Position numbers and translations under genes: made by a program
Source of the DNA: Bacillota bacterium
GTDB taxonomy: Bacteria > Bacillota > Clostridia > Lachnospirales > Lachnospiraceae
Assembly (NCBI GenBank): GCA_023441965.1
Contig: JAEZNB010000012.1
Coordinates: 186,001 to 250,000, forward strand
Direction: 5' to 3'
Length of the DNA stretch: 64,000 nt
The notes under the pieces: generated by a model
Told to the model about the DNA's origin: nothing
Databases searched by the model: none
Seen by the model: only the letters and a program-made list of their open reading frames with translations
In this document: positions 24,237 to 33,114 of the stretch, in pieces
Layout: every line of letters starts with the position of its first letter
How positions within the stretch are numbered: the first letter of the stretch is position 1

Positions 24237-25706
24237 CTAAACCATCTGATCAAACATTTCTTTCAGAGTAGGATAAAGCTTCTTGAATACCTCATACTTC
24301 TTGTTATAAAGCTCTACCACTTCAGGATCCTGTTCTGTTGTGTCAATGACCTTGATCAGCTTGCCACATGCCTCTTCCACCGAAGCATACTTACCGCAGC
24401 CTACTGCTGCCAGGATAGCCGCACCGAAGGCAGGTCCTTCCTCGGAGTTGATCTTATCAACCTTAACATTCAGAACATTCGCAATGATCTTACACCACAG
24501 AGGGCTCTTCGCGCCACCGCCGTTGATTCGGATTCTCTCCAGCTTCACGCCGAGGTTCTTGGTGATCTCAAAGGAATCACGGAGTGCAAAGGCCACACCC
24601 TCCAGCACTGCCAAAGTCATGTCGGCCCGGGTAGTATCCATCGTCATGCCGATGAAGGTTCCTCTGGCATTGGGATTGTTATGAGGGGTTCTCTCTCCCA
24701 TCAGATAAGGCAGGAAGAAGACATTGTTCTCTCCCAGCTTCTCAATTCCCTTCTGCTCCTTGGCATATTCCTTGGTTCCGATAATTTCATCCATCCACCA
24801 CTTGTTGGAGGCTGCCGCTGAGAGCATAACTCCCATGAAGTGATACTTGCCGTCTGCATGGCAGAAGGCATGGAGAGCGTTCTGATCATCCACAGCAAAC
24901 TTTTCAGAGGAAATGAATACGACACCGGAGGTTCCGAGGGAAACATTACATTTGCCAACGCCAACGGTACCGGTTCCTACGGATGCAACTGCCTGGTCAC
25001 CGCCTCCGGCAATTACCTTCACTGTCTCGGGCAGACCCAATTCCTTTGCAGCCTTCGCACATAAGCTTCCGACTACCTCAAAGGACTCATGGACCTTCGC
25101 CATCTGTTCTTCCTTCAATCCACAGATATCAAGCATTTCCTTGGACCAGCGCTTATTCTTCACATCGAAGAGCAGCATACCGGAAGCATCGGAAACATCC
25201 GTGCAATGAACGCCGGAAAGCATATAAGCGATATAGTCCTTGGGCAGCATTACCTTCTTAATCTTAGCAAAATTCTCAGGCTCATGCTTTCTGACCCAGA
25301 GAAGCTTGGGCGCAGTAAAGCCGGTCAGTGCCATGTTGGCTGTATAGGAAGAGATGATCTCCCTGCCGATCTCATGATTCAGATAATCACATTCTGCCTG
25401 GGTACGTCCGTCATTCCAGAGGATTGCGGGACGGATTACCTTATCGTTCTCATCAAGAATTACCATTCCGTGCATCTGTCCGCTGAAGCTGATGCCGTCA
25501 ATCTCCTGCTTATTGCAGTCCTTGGTGAGTTCTGCGATGCCATCCACCAGGGCTGTGTACCAGTCCTCCGGATTCTGCTCGGACCAGCCGGGCTTAGGGA
25601 AGAATAGCGGATATTCCCTAGTTACGATACTCTTGATATCTCCTGCCTCATTCATCAGAAGAAGCTTTACGGAGGATGTTCCCAAATCAACACCAATATA
25701 CAACAT
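24237..25706 (-). CDS. xylB: Xylulokinase
   Basis: A 489-residue FGGY-family sugar kinase that phosphorylates D-xylulose to xylulose 5-phosphate for the pentose phosphate pathway. MLYIGVDLGTSSVKLLL is the phosphate-1 loop; ISFSGQMHGMVILD and ILWNDGRTQAECDYL are xylulokinase-specific (the Met-His and Asp substrate contacts); RINGGGAKSPLWCKI is the adenosine motif. Length is normal. It is divergent from a ROK regulator that probably controls it and has a consensus promoter. No xylA is adjacent. Confidence 0.95.
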   Translation of the reverse strand: MLYIGVDLGTSSVKLLLMNEAGDIKSIVTREYPLFFPKPGWSEQNPEDWYTALVDGIAELTKDCNKQEIDGISFSGQMHGMVILDENDKVIRPAILWNDGRTQAECDYLNHEIGREIISSYTANMALTGFTAPKLLWVRKHEPENFAKIKKVMLPKDYIAYMLSGVHCTDVSDASGMLLFDVKNKRWSKEMLDICGLKEEQMAKVHESFEVVGSLCAKAAKELGLPETVKVIAGGGDQAVASVGTGTVGVGKCNVSLGTSGVVFISSEKFAVDDQNALHAFCHADGKYHFMGVMLSAAASNKWWMDEIIGTKEYAKEQKGIEKLGENNVFFLPYLMGERTPHNNPNARGTFIGMTMDTTRADMTLAVLEGVAFALRDSFEITKNLGVKLERIRINGGGAKSPLWCKIIANVLNVKVDKINSEEGPAFGAAILAAVGCGKYASVEEACGKLIKVIDTTEQDPEVVELYNKKYEVFKKLYPTLKEMFDQMV

Positions 25707-25788
25707 CTGTGTAATCTCCTTTCAATCCTATAAAATTATACCCAACCAGCTTTTTACATCTTGTTCAATGGTTAAACTATATAACATA

Positions 25789-25817
25789 AATATATCAATT
25801 TGCCCAGGTTATGTCAA
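25789..25817 (-). promoter_or_regulatory. xylB promoter
   Basis: Minus strand: -35 TTGACA (25817-25812), 17-base spacer, -10 TATATT (25794-25789), about 80 bases before the xylB start. The AT-rich segment just downstream would be a natural place for a repressor site. Confidence 0.75.
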
Positions 25818-25895
25818 GTAAGTTCAGAGCCGGGCTTCCGGGTCTTATTACGGTTACGAAAAGCTTTTTTGCTCTACCCCTTTCCAAATATAGCA

Positions 25896-25920
25896 ATCTA
25901 TGTTAACATAACTCATAGAT
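25896..25920. promoter_or_regulatory. Candidate ROK repressor operator
   Basis: Inverted repeat ATCTATG (25896-25902) and CATAGAT (25914-25920) with an 11-base spacer that contains GTTAAC. It lies 47 bases before the ROK gene start in the xylB-ROK divergent region. ROK/XylR proteins bind such palindromes, but no second copy is found at the xylB promoter. Confidence 0.35.
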
Positions 25921-25966
25921 AAGAAAAGACTTAAGAAAACAATATCGGATACGAAGGGTGACATTT

Positions 25967-27133
25967 ATGGTAACAGGCAGTAAAGAACTAATCAGAGATA
26001 TCAATACCAATCTTGTATTGGAAACCATCATAAATCATGCAGTAATCTCCCGGGCCGCCACAGCCAAGCATCTGGGGCTGACAAAGGCAACCATCTCGGC
26101 GATCGTCCAGGATCTTATAAACAGGAAGCTGGTCATAGAGATCGGAAGTGATGACACCAGCTTGGGCCGCAAGCCCATACTTCTAAGTCTGAATAAGAAA
26201 GCAGGCTATGTCATCTGCATCGATATCGGTGTTGATACCCTCTCCGCTATGGTCTCTGACCTGACCGGGGAGGACCTTAAGCTGAAGCAGATCAAAACTC
26301 CGAAAAATCCGTCCCAACTGCGGTCCGTACTAATTCAGCTGATTGAATCCATGAAGCTTCCCGACGAGTCCCCCTACGGTCTGGTCGGAATAACCCTGGG
26401 CATTCATGGTGTGACCATGCACAATCAGGTATCCTTCACTCCCTATTACAGTCTGTCAGGGCTGCAGCTTGCTGAGGGGCTGGAGGAGCATTTCGGTACA
26501 CCGGTCTATCTGGAGAATGAAGCGAACCTATCCGTAATCGGAGAGAAGACCTTCCAATATGATTATGCCAATATCGCCAATATCAGTGTACATTCCGGTA
26601 TCGGACTCGGTATCATCATAAACCATCAGCTTTACACAGGCTTTAACGGCAGAGCCGGGGAATTCGGCCATACGATTGTTGAGATCGACGGCAGGCAGTG
26701 TCCCTGCGGTAATCATGGCTGTCTGGAGCAGTATGTTTCGGAACGGGTTCTTCTGAAGGAATATGCCCGCCTGAAGGGGCTGGAGGAGGCCACCTTCGAC
26801 CAATACCGTAAGGCTTATGAGGAACAGGACCCGGATGCCGATCGGATCATGCAGCAGTTCATCAAATATATGTCTGTCGGCATCAATAATATCCTGAATG
26901 CTTATAACCCTGACATTGTGGTGATCAATAGCTCCTTTACCATTAACTTCCCCCATGTAATCGAACGGATTGAAGAGGGCTTAAAGAGCCGGATGAACAG
27001 CTACATCAGCATCGTCCCCTCAGTCCTGCAGGACACCTCCATTCTCCTTGGCGGTATCTGCGTAGCCATTAAGGGCTTCTTAGGGATTGAAAACCTGAAG
27101 TTAAATCATATCGAATATCGGTCTCAGTCATAG
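25967..27133 (+). CDS. ROK family transcriptional repressor (XylR-like)
   Basis: A 388-residue protein. Residues about 15-75 are a winged helix-turn-helix (VISRAATAKHLGLTKATISAIVQDLINRKLVIEIG); the rest is a ROK sugar-kinase-like domain. The ROK signature is present (GRAGEFGHTIVEIDGRQCPCGNHGCLEQY), including the zinc-binding Cys cluster. Members of this layout repress xylose genes in Firmicutes, and the divergent position to xylB supports that. AAGG lies nine bases before the ATG at 25967; an upstream GTG at 25958 overlaps the ribosome site and is less likely. Confidence 0.88.
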   Translation: MVTGSKELIRDINTNLVLETIINHAVISRAATAKHLGLTKATISAIVQDLINRKLVIEIGSDDTSLGRKPILLSLNKKAGYVICIDIGVDTLSAMVSDLTGEDLKLKQIKTPKNPSQLRSVLIQLIESMKLPDESPYGLVGITLGIHGVTMHNQVSFTPYYSLSGLQLAEGLEEHFGTPVYLENEANLSVIGEKTFQYDYANIANISVHSGIGLGIIINHQLYTGFNGRAGEFGHTIVEIDGRQCPCGNHGCLEQYVSERVLLKEYARLKGLEEATFDQYRKAYEEQDPDADRIMQQFIKYMSVGINNILNAYNPDIVVINSSFTINFPHVIERIEEGLKSRMNSYISIVPSVLQDTSILLGGICVAIKGFLGIENLKLNHIEYRSQS

Positions 27134-27145
27134 AGGCAAAAATAG

Positions 27146-27209
27146 GCTTCCCTTACTTCACCGGTTGCCTCGGGCATAAGCCCTACCGCAGCCGGAATGT
27201 GAGGGAAGC
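27146..27209. terminator. Bidirectional terminator
   Basis: Outer stem GCTTCCCTTAC (27146-27156) with GTGAGGGAAGC (27199-27209) and an inner GGGC-ATAA-GCCC hairpin. It has CATCCTTTTG on the right and TATTTTTG on the left read on the minus strand. It serves the convergent ROK and spore-protein genes. Confidence 0.75.
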
Positions 27210-27256
27210 ATCCTTTTGTTCCAAGCACTATCCAATTCGTAAATCGTATCCCCGGT

Positions 27257-27481
27257 TTATCCGGTCACATCCTCTTTTTGCAGCTGCTCCATTTTTTCCC
27301 GCTCTTTTCTCCTTCTGGTCATCAGTCCGCCGATCCGTCCCGATTCCTTGGCCGTCAGTGACTTCCAGCCTGTAGCCATAACCTTATCCAAGAGTCCCAG
27401 CTCAGTGGCAATCTCATACTTTAACATTTCCTCAGGCTTCAGATTGTTGAGATCTATCTTTTTATTCTTCTTTCCGCTCAT
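27257..27481 (-). CDS. Alpha/beta-type small acid-soluble spore protein
   Basis: A 74-residue DNA-coating spore protein. The family core is plain: LKYEIATELGLLDKVMATGWKSLTAKESGRIGGLMTRRRK, matching the two conserved blocks (germination-protease site region and GW..LT..E.G.IGG). At the protease site it reads YEIATE rather than the usual TEIA-type sequence, as in the SspF-like clostridial subgroup. GGGAG lies six bases before the ATG at 27481; I reject a start seven codons upstream. It shows the organism can form endospores. Confidence 0.88.
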   Translation of the reverse strand: MSGKKNKKIDLNNLKPEEMLKYEIATELGLLDKVMATGWKSLTAKESGRIGGLMTRRRKEREKMEQLQKEDVTG

Positions 27482-27510
27482 ATCGCACTCCCTTTCCGTC
27501 ATCTCTTTTC

Positions 27511-27541
27511 TAGAGTGTAACCAACTTATGAGGACCTATAC
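27511..27541 (-). promoter_or_regulatory. Candidate sigma-G promoter of the spore-protein gene
   Basis: Minus strand: -35 GTATA (27541-27537), 19-base spacer, -10 CACTCTA (27517-27511), 30 bases before the start. Forespore sigma-G promoters have GHATR and CATNHTA; here the -10 has one mismatch and the spacer is one base long. Confidence 0.35.
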
Positions 27542-27579
27542 TTCTTTACGAGAAGCAGAAGTCATATCCTAAGGATAAT

Positions 27580-27608
27580 TTGACAAAATATTCAAGGCAA
27601 TATACAAT
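27580..27608 (+). promoter_or_regulatory. GH10 xylanase promoter
   Basis: Plus strand: -35 TTGACA (27580-27585), 17-base spacer, -10 TACAAT (27603-27608), leaving a leader of about 65 bases. Confidence 0.75.
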
Positions 27609-27679
27609 ATTTCCAATGGCAGACGCTTTGCTTTTATTCAAACAATGCTTGCCAAAAAGATGGGAGGTACATATCTATT

Positions 27680-29038
27680 ATGAAAAGACTTAAGGTTCTT
27701 TCGCTTATTTTGCTCGCTGCTTTGTTCCTGTGCGCCTGCTCCGGGAATAAGGAGGACCTAAAAGACACGCAAAAAGGCGGCTCAGATTTCACCGCACCTA
27801 CAGAGAGCTCGACCCCGACCCAGGCTCCTGCAAAGGAAGACGCTTCCGAGGTAACTCCTGCAGAAGGTGAGAAGGACGATACCCAACCAACCGTCACCGA
27901 ACCGAGGATTGTCGATGGCTATGATATCACAGCCGCTACCAGCGGAACTGCTTTAAAAGATGCCTATAAGGATTATTTTAAATTTGGTGTTGGCCTGAAC
28001 GGCAGTGCTCCTGATACGGACACCACGAAGTCGGCTGCCATGTCTGAAATCATCAAATACCATTTTAACAGCGTAACCTATTCTAACCTGATGAAGCCTT
28101 CCTATCTATTGGATCAGGCAGGCAGTATCAAAAACTATGAATCGGGTAACACGGAACCGGCAGTAAGCTTTGCTTCAGCCATCTCCGGCCTGGAATTTTG
28201 TAAAGCAAATAACATCCGGATGCGCGGTCATGTATTGGTTTCGCATAACCAGGTTCCCGACTGGTTCTTCCGTGCGGGCTATAAGAACGACGGAGATTAC
28301 GTGGACAGAGATACCATGCTGTCGAGACTGGAAAGCTACATCAAGCAGGTGCTGACCTATACCCAGACCAATTATCCCGGCGTGCTCTACTGCTGGGATG
28401 TGGTGAACGAGGCTGTTGAAATCGTTGCTGGAGCCTATGAGAAGGAATCCGGCTTTTACATCAGGACCTATTATGATGGCAGCAAGGTAAATCTCTGGTA
28501 TAAGATCATTGGTGTGGACTATGTGGAGAAATCCTTCGAATATGCCAGAAAATATGCTGACCCTGAGGTTAAGCTCTTCTACAATGATTATAATACCTTT
28601 CAGCCTGTCAAGACCGCTGCCATCTATAAGCTGGTATCCCATCTGAAGGATAAGGGTCTGGTGGATGGAATCGGCATGCAGTGCTATATGGACCTGTCCT
28701 ATCCGGGCATCGCAGGCGGTAACGACAGCTTTATGACGGCTCTTACCAAATTCGCAGAGCTGGACTTAGAGATACACCTGACGGAGCTTACAATCAGAAG
28801 TGACAGCAAGGATGAAGCGTCCATGGAGAAGCAGGCAAAGCGCTATGAAAGCCTGTTCCAGATCCTAAAGGGCTTGGATACTGCCAGCGGTAAGAATGTA
28901 AACCTCACCAGTGTTACCGTATTCGGTCTGATGGATGAATATCTCTTCTATCAAAATGATAAGACCTATGCCAGATTATTTGACGGGAAGCTGCAGCCGA
29001 AGCCGGCCTTCTACTCTATTCTGGGCGTAGCCGAATAA
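27680..29038 (+). CDS. GH10 endo-1,4-beta-xylanase, lipoprotein
   Basis: A 452-residue extracellular xylanase tethered to the membrane. Signal peptide MKRLKVLSLILLAALFLC with lipobox LCAC; then an acidic Ser/Thr/Pro-rich linker to about residue 75; then one GH10 barrel. Catalytic acid/base Glu lies in CWDVVNEAVE and the nucleophile Glu in HLTELTIR. RGHVLVSHNQVPDWF and FYNDYNTF are other GH10 blocks. No carbohydrate-binding module is seen. GGGAGG precedes the ATG at a somewhat long spacing (about 13 bases). With the ROK/xylB pair beside it, the context is xylan use. Confidence 0.95.
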   Translation: MKRLKVLSLILLAALFLCACSGNKEDLKDTQKGGSDFTAPTESSTPTQAPAKEDASEVTPAEGEKDDTQPTVTEPRIVDGYDITAATSGTALKDAYKDYFKFGVGLNGSAPDTDTTKSAAMSEIIKYHFNSVTYSNLMKPSYLLDQAGSIKNYESGNTEPAVSFASAISGLEFCKANNIRMRGHVLVSHNQVPDWFFRAGYKNDGDYVDRDTMLSRLESYIKQVLTYTQTNYPGVLYCWDVVNEAVEIVAGAYEKESGFYIRTYYDGSKVNLWYKIIGVDYVEKSFEYARKYADPEVKLFYNDYNTFQPVKTAAIYKLVSHLKDKGLVDGIGMQCYMDLSYPGIAGGNDSFMTALTKFAELDLEIHLTELTIRSDSKDEASMEKQAKRYESLFQILKGLDTASGKNVNLTSVTVFGLMDEYLFYQNDKTYARLFDGKLQPKPAFYSILGVAE

Positions 29039-29086
29039 GGAAATGAATGACCCTATGGGGCTGCTTCACAGTCCCGGGTAAGAGCA

Positions 29087-29138
29087 AGAGGACGAACCTC
29101 AATCCCTACTGAAAGGATGGGATTGATGCTCGTCCTCT
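29087..29138. terminator. Terminator between the GH10 gene and addA
   Basis: Stem AGAGGACGA with TCGTCCTCT and inner TCAATCC/GGATTGA pairing; both flanks end convergent genes. Confidence 0.75.
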
Positions 29139-29147
29139 GTTTCCTTG

Positions 29148-32100
29148 TTACGCTTTCTTGTTTTCCTTTAGTTTGTTCCGAAGCCACGGGGTATCCTCGA
29201 ATACATCTATCCCAATCGCCAGGCCCTCCGGAAGGCTTACCCCCTGCAGACTTTCACAACTGCCGAAAGCACCGCTTCCTATACTGGTTACGCTAATCTC
29301 TTTTCCTAGGTGGAGGGAATAGATGACCATCTCCTTCACTCTCTTGTTCAGTATCTGCTCCAGAGCCTTCTTATAATATTCCACCTGAACCCGGTAACGC
29401 TTCAGCAGCTCTTCTTCTGTCTCCACGATATCTGATTTGTAGTCCAGCAGGACCAGCTCACCGTCCTCTTCAAAGAAGACGTCGATGATTCCCTGGATCA
29501 GCACGGTTTCATCACTGTCTATCTCCGGATAGATTTCCTTCGCTCCAAGTCCCATGACAAACTGCTGCTCCTGAAACAGCTTGCCCTTTGCTTGGGCTGC
29601 CCTCATCCGTTCGGCGATACTGCTCTGGGTAAATCTATATATATAATCCTGTTTTAACTTTTTAGCATCCTCCTCGGACAGCCTGTTCTCCCTAATCATT
29701 CTGCCAAGCTCGGAAGCCACATCCTCCCCGGTCCTCACATCCGGCAGATGTATCAGCTCAAGCACCTTATGATACAACGTACCCCGATCCGTACCTGAGG
29801 ATTCCTTCACCCCTCCCCGGATAAAGTCAGGGATGGTTCCTTCCTGCCCGGACCCTGTGGTGTCTGCTGCCGGAGGCTCGGGGTACAGTAGCTCACCCAG
29901 GTCCTCATCGGGAACCTGACCCAGCTTCTTCAGCTCCGATACGGATAGCTTAGACTTCAGTCCGGAAGATTGCTTGTAGGGATACACATAGTTAAATCTT
30001 GTTTTAATTTCTTCTCTTAGCTTAGAATCAAAGGGATGCTCGGGGTTTAAAGCTCTTAGCTCCTCTTCCTCCAGACCAAGGATGACCTGCTTACTTATCT
30101 CCTGTTCCAAGAGCTCCGATTTATGCAACAGCCTGATTGTCTGTCCCTCATGCACTAAGCAGCAGGGGAAAGCCTCCGGTAATTCATCTTGGGGCATCCG
30201 GTTCATCATGGCGGGTAACACCAGCTCCAGATAGCTTTTCGAGGACATCAGTTCATAGAAGGAGAATTGCTTCCGCTTAAGCTCCTCCCCGGACTTCAGA
30301 TAGCCGCTTAAGATCAGCTTTTCCTTTGCCCTGGTCATGGCAACATAGAGAACTCTTAGCTCCTCCCCGAGGCTTTCCATCTGAATCTTCTTCTGCAGCA
30401 GCTTCTTCAGTAAGGTCGGCGCCTTCGTTCTCCTTTCGCTGTCTACATAGTCAGGTCCCACTCCATACTCCGAATGGAGTACAACGCTGTTCCTGCTATC
30501 CTGTGTGTTAAACTGCTTACTTAAGCCGGCAGCAACCACAATCGGAAACTCAAGACCCTTACTCTTATGGATGCTCATGATCCTGACCGTATTGTCCTGT
30601 TCCCCTAAGGTTGCGGCTTCTCCAAAGTCAATCTCGTATTTATTCAGCTTCTCCATATATCTGATGAAGTGGAAGAGCCCTCTGTAGCTGCCCTTCTCAA
30701 AGCGGACCGCCTGGTTCACCAGCATATCTATGTTTGCCTTCCTCCGGTCTCCACCCGGCAGGGCAAGGACATAGTAGCCATAGCCTGTCCTCTCCAGCAG
30801 CTCTTCCAACAGCTCATGGATCGGAGTGAATTTCATCTTATCCCTCAGATCATCCAAGAGCTTTAGGAAGTCCCCCAGCTTCGTCTTCAGCTCTGTGTCT
30901 TCTTCCTTCACATAGTTTAAGGCTGCCTGATACATCTCCTTATTCCTGCCATGGATTCTGATCTGCGCCAGCTCTGTGGTAGTCAAGCCTACCATCGGTG
31001 AATAGAGTACTCCTACAAAGGGGATGTCCTGCCTGGGATTGTCAATGATGCGCAGCATATTCAGTAGCGTCATGATCTCAACGGTCTGAAAATATCCGGA
31101 CCCTGTGTCCGCATATGCAGGTATTCCCTCCTGCAGCAGGGTATTCACAAATACCTCGGACCAGCCAGACATACTTCTAAGGAGGATCACGATATCCTTG
31201 TAGGCTGCGGGACGATAGGTCAGGCTGCTCTGATCAAAGAGCTGCAGTCCCGTTTCCGGATCTGTAAGCTCCTTGATTCGGCCTGCGATCGCTCTTGCCT
31301 CCAGCTCTTTTCTGCTGTATAACGCCTCCTCCAAAGCCTCTTCTGTACTCGGTAAGATTTCGCTTACCTCCGGGCCGCCTTCCTTCTCAGTCCGGTCTTC
31401 CTGCAGGAAGCCCCTATCCACTTCCTTCTTCCTTGCAGCCGCTTTAGCTTCACTTATTTCCTCGTCCGTCACTAAGAGCAGCTCCACATCCTCTGCGATT
31501 CTGTGGGAAGGCGGAAGCTCCTCCTGCTTCGGAAGCAGCTCCTCAAACAGCTCTCCGTATTTCAGAGCAGCCGCCTCGTCATAGAGGATTCCTCCTACCG
31601 CCTCTGTCATGATCTGTTCAAAGATCCGATTCACATAGTCCAGAACTACCTTTCTGCTCCGGAAGTTCTTATCCAGATCAATCCGCAGATGATAATTATT
31701 GTCTCCATCCTCCAGCATATCCTCAGTGGAATAGGTTCTGTATTTCTCCATGAACAGCTCAGGCATCGCCAGTCGGAATTTATAGATGCTTTGCTTCACA
31801 TCACCGACCATAAAGCGGTTATGACCTCCCCGCCCTTCTCTGGAAATGCTCCTTAATATGGTCTCCTGGACCAGATTGCTGTCCTGGTATTCATCAATCA
31901 GGATCTCCTCAAATAATTCACTTAGCTCCTCTGCCGCCTTGGTCGGTACCTTCTCTCCCTCCTGATCCTCCACCAGGATATTCAGGGCATAATGCTCCAG
32001 ATCGTTGAAGTCAATGAGATTCTTCTCTTCCTTCTTCTTCGCAAACTCCTCCATGAAGTCAAGGGTCAGTTGAAACAAGACCTTCATTACCTTACCTGCC

Positions 32101-33086
32101 GCTTGTATATCCCCAAGCATTTCCTCAGGACTCTGGAAGAAGAACTGGCTGTTCAGCTCCTTAACTCCCTTCTTTACCTCATCCCTTAGAACCTTTACCC
32201 GGTCCTTCTTGGCTCCTGATACCCCTTCCTCCTTCTTGGATGACAGCCTGTCATGGGAAAGCGTGGCAAAGCAACCGGCATACTCCCCATAGGAGGTCAC
32301 CTTGGTTAAGGCTATGAGCTTCTCCCTGTCAGAGAGCAGGGCTGGCAGATAGGCAGATGGCCCATCGGGCTCCTCACAGAGGGCGATTGCCTCTTCATTC
32401 TTCTTTAACAGATCGGACAGGACCACCTTCACATATCGCAGAAGCTCCTGCATCCAGTCCGTCATCTCCAGCTCCTCCAGGGATTCCACCTCAAAGCTTC
32501 CCTGTATGTGTCCTATCCATTCCTTGGGCCAGGGATTGCTCATGGAAAAGCGGTAAAGCTGCAATACCAGGTCCTCAATCGGCTGGTCCGACTTGGAATG
32601 GGAGTAGCTCTCGATGAACCTGTGGAAGTCCTCACTTCCTTTTTCATACCAGCACTCCAGCAGCTCGCTCATGACATCGGACTGCAACAGCGTGATTTCG
32701 GACTCCTCCGCCAGCTTAAAGGAGGGGTCCAGCTCTATTCGGTGAAAGTAATTACGGATTACATTCAGGCAGAAGCTGTGTATCGTGGTAATCTGAGCAC
32801 TTTGGAGCAGGGACAGCTGCTTCTGCAAATGGGCATTCTCGGGCTGACGAAGGAGCTTCTGATCCAGGGCCTTCCCTATTCTCTCCCTCATCTGTGCTGC
32901 AGCGGCATTGGTAAAGGTTACCACCAGCAAATGATCAATATCCATCGGCTGATCTCCCTCCGAGATCATGGAAATGATACGCTCAACTAAGACAGCAGTC
33001 TTTCCCGAGCCTGCTGCCGCCGATACCAGTAGATTCTTATTTCTTGTATCAATCACCTTCTGCTGTGCCTCTGTCCATTTCGCCAT
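29148..33086 (-). CDS. addA: ATP-dependent helicase/nuclease subunit A (AddA)
   Basis: A 1312-residue subunit of AddAB, which resects double-strand DNA ends for recombination. It is a UvrD-type helicase with a C-terminal RecB-like nuclease. Walker A is AAAGSGKT near residue 20; FTNAAAAQMRERI, ILIDEYQDSN, FRSR, SIHKSKGLEF and YVAMTRAKEKL are helicase motifs in order; LVLLDYKSDI (about 1220) is the nuclease metal site. The last 47 residues (1266-1312) are odd: ISVTSIGSGAFGSCESL and the following LPEGLAIG..FEDTPWL match one and a half BspA-type leucine-rich repeats, absent from AddA. It lies 28 bases after addB. Confidence 0.96.
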   Translation of the reverse strand: MAKWTEAQQKVIDTRNKNLLVSAAAGSGKTAVLVERIISMISEGDQPMDIDHLLVVTFTNAAAAQMRERIGKALDQKLLRQPENAHLQKQLSLLQSAQITTIHSFCLNVIRNYFHRIELDPSFKLAEESEITLLQSDVMSELLECWYEKGSEDFHRFIESYSHSKSDQPIEDLVLQLYRFSMSNPWPKEWIGHIQGSFEVESLEELEMTDWMQELLRYVKVVLSDLLKKNEEAIALCEEPDGPSAYLPALLSDREKLIALTKVTSYGEYAGCFATLSHDRLSSKKEEGVSGAKKDRVKVLRDEVKKGVKELNSQFFFQSPEEMLGDIQAAGKVMKVLFQLTLDFMEEFAKKKEEKNLIDFNDLEHYALNILVEDQEGEKVPTKAAEELSELFEEILIDEYQDSNLVQETILRSISREGRGGHNRFMVGDVKQSIYKFRLAMPELFMEKYRTYSTEDMLEDGDNNYHLRIDLDKNFRSRKVVLDYVNRIFEQIMTEAVGGILYDEAAALKYGELFEELLPKQEELPPSHRIAEDVELLLVTDEEISEAKAAARKKEVDRGFLQEDRTEKEGGPEVSEILPSTEEALEEALYSRKELEARAIAGRIKELTDPETGLQLFDQSSLTYRPAAYKDIVILLRSMSGWSEVFVNTLLQEGIPAYADTGSGYFQTVEIMTLLNMLRIIDNPRQDIPFVGVLYSPMVGLTTTELAQIRIHGRNKEMYQAALNYVKEEDTELKTKLGDFLKLLDDLRDKMKFTPIHELLEELLERTGYGYYVLALPGGDRRKANIDMLVNQAVRFEKGSYRGLFHFIRYMEKLNKYEIDFGEAATLGEQDNTVRIMSIHKSKGLEFPIVVAAGLSKQFNTQDSRNSVVLHSEYGVGPDYVDSERRTKAPTLLKKLLQKKIQMESLGEELRVLYVAMTRAKEKLILSGYLKSGEELKRKQFSFYELMSSKSYLELVLPAMMNRMPQDELPEAFPCCLVHEGQTIRLLHKSELLEQEISKQVILGLEEEELRALNPEHPFDSKLREEIKTRFNYVYPYKQSSGLKSKLSVSELKKLGQVPDEDLGELLYPEPPAADTTGSGQEGTIPDFIRGGVKESSGTDRGTLYHKVLELIHLPDVRTGEDVASELGRMIRENRLSEEDAKKLKQDYIYRFTQSSIAERMRAAQAKGKLFQEQQFVMGLGAKEIYPEIDSDETVLIQGIIDVFFEEDGELVLLDYKSDIVETEEELLKRYRVQVEYYKKALEQILNKRVKEMVIYSLHLGKEISVTSIGSGAFGSCESLQGVSLPEGLAIGIDVFEDTPWLRNKLKENKKA

Positions 33087-33114
33087 AGCTTCACCTACAT
33101 TTCTATTGATATTT

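Noticed and set aside
25707..25966. cre (catabolite) site in the xylB-ROK region
   Set aside because: No sequence close to the TGWAANCGNTNWCA consensus is seen.
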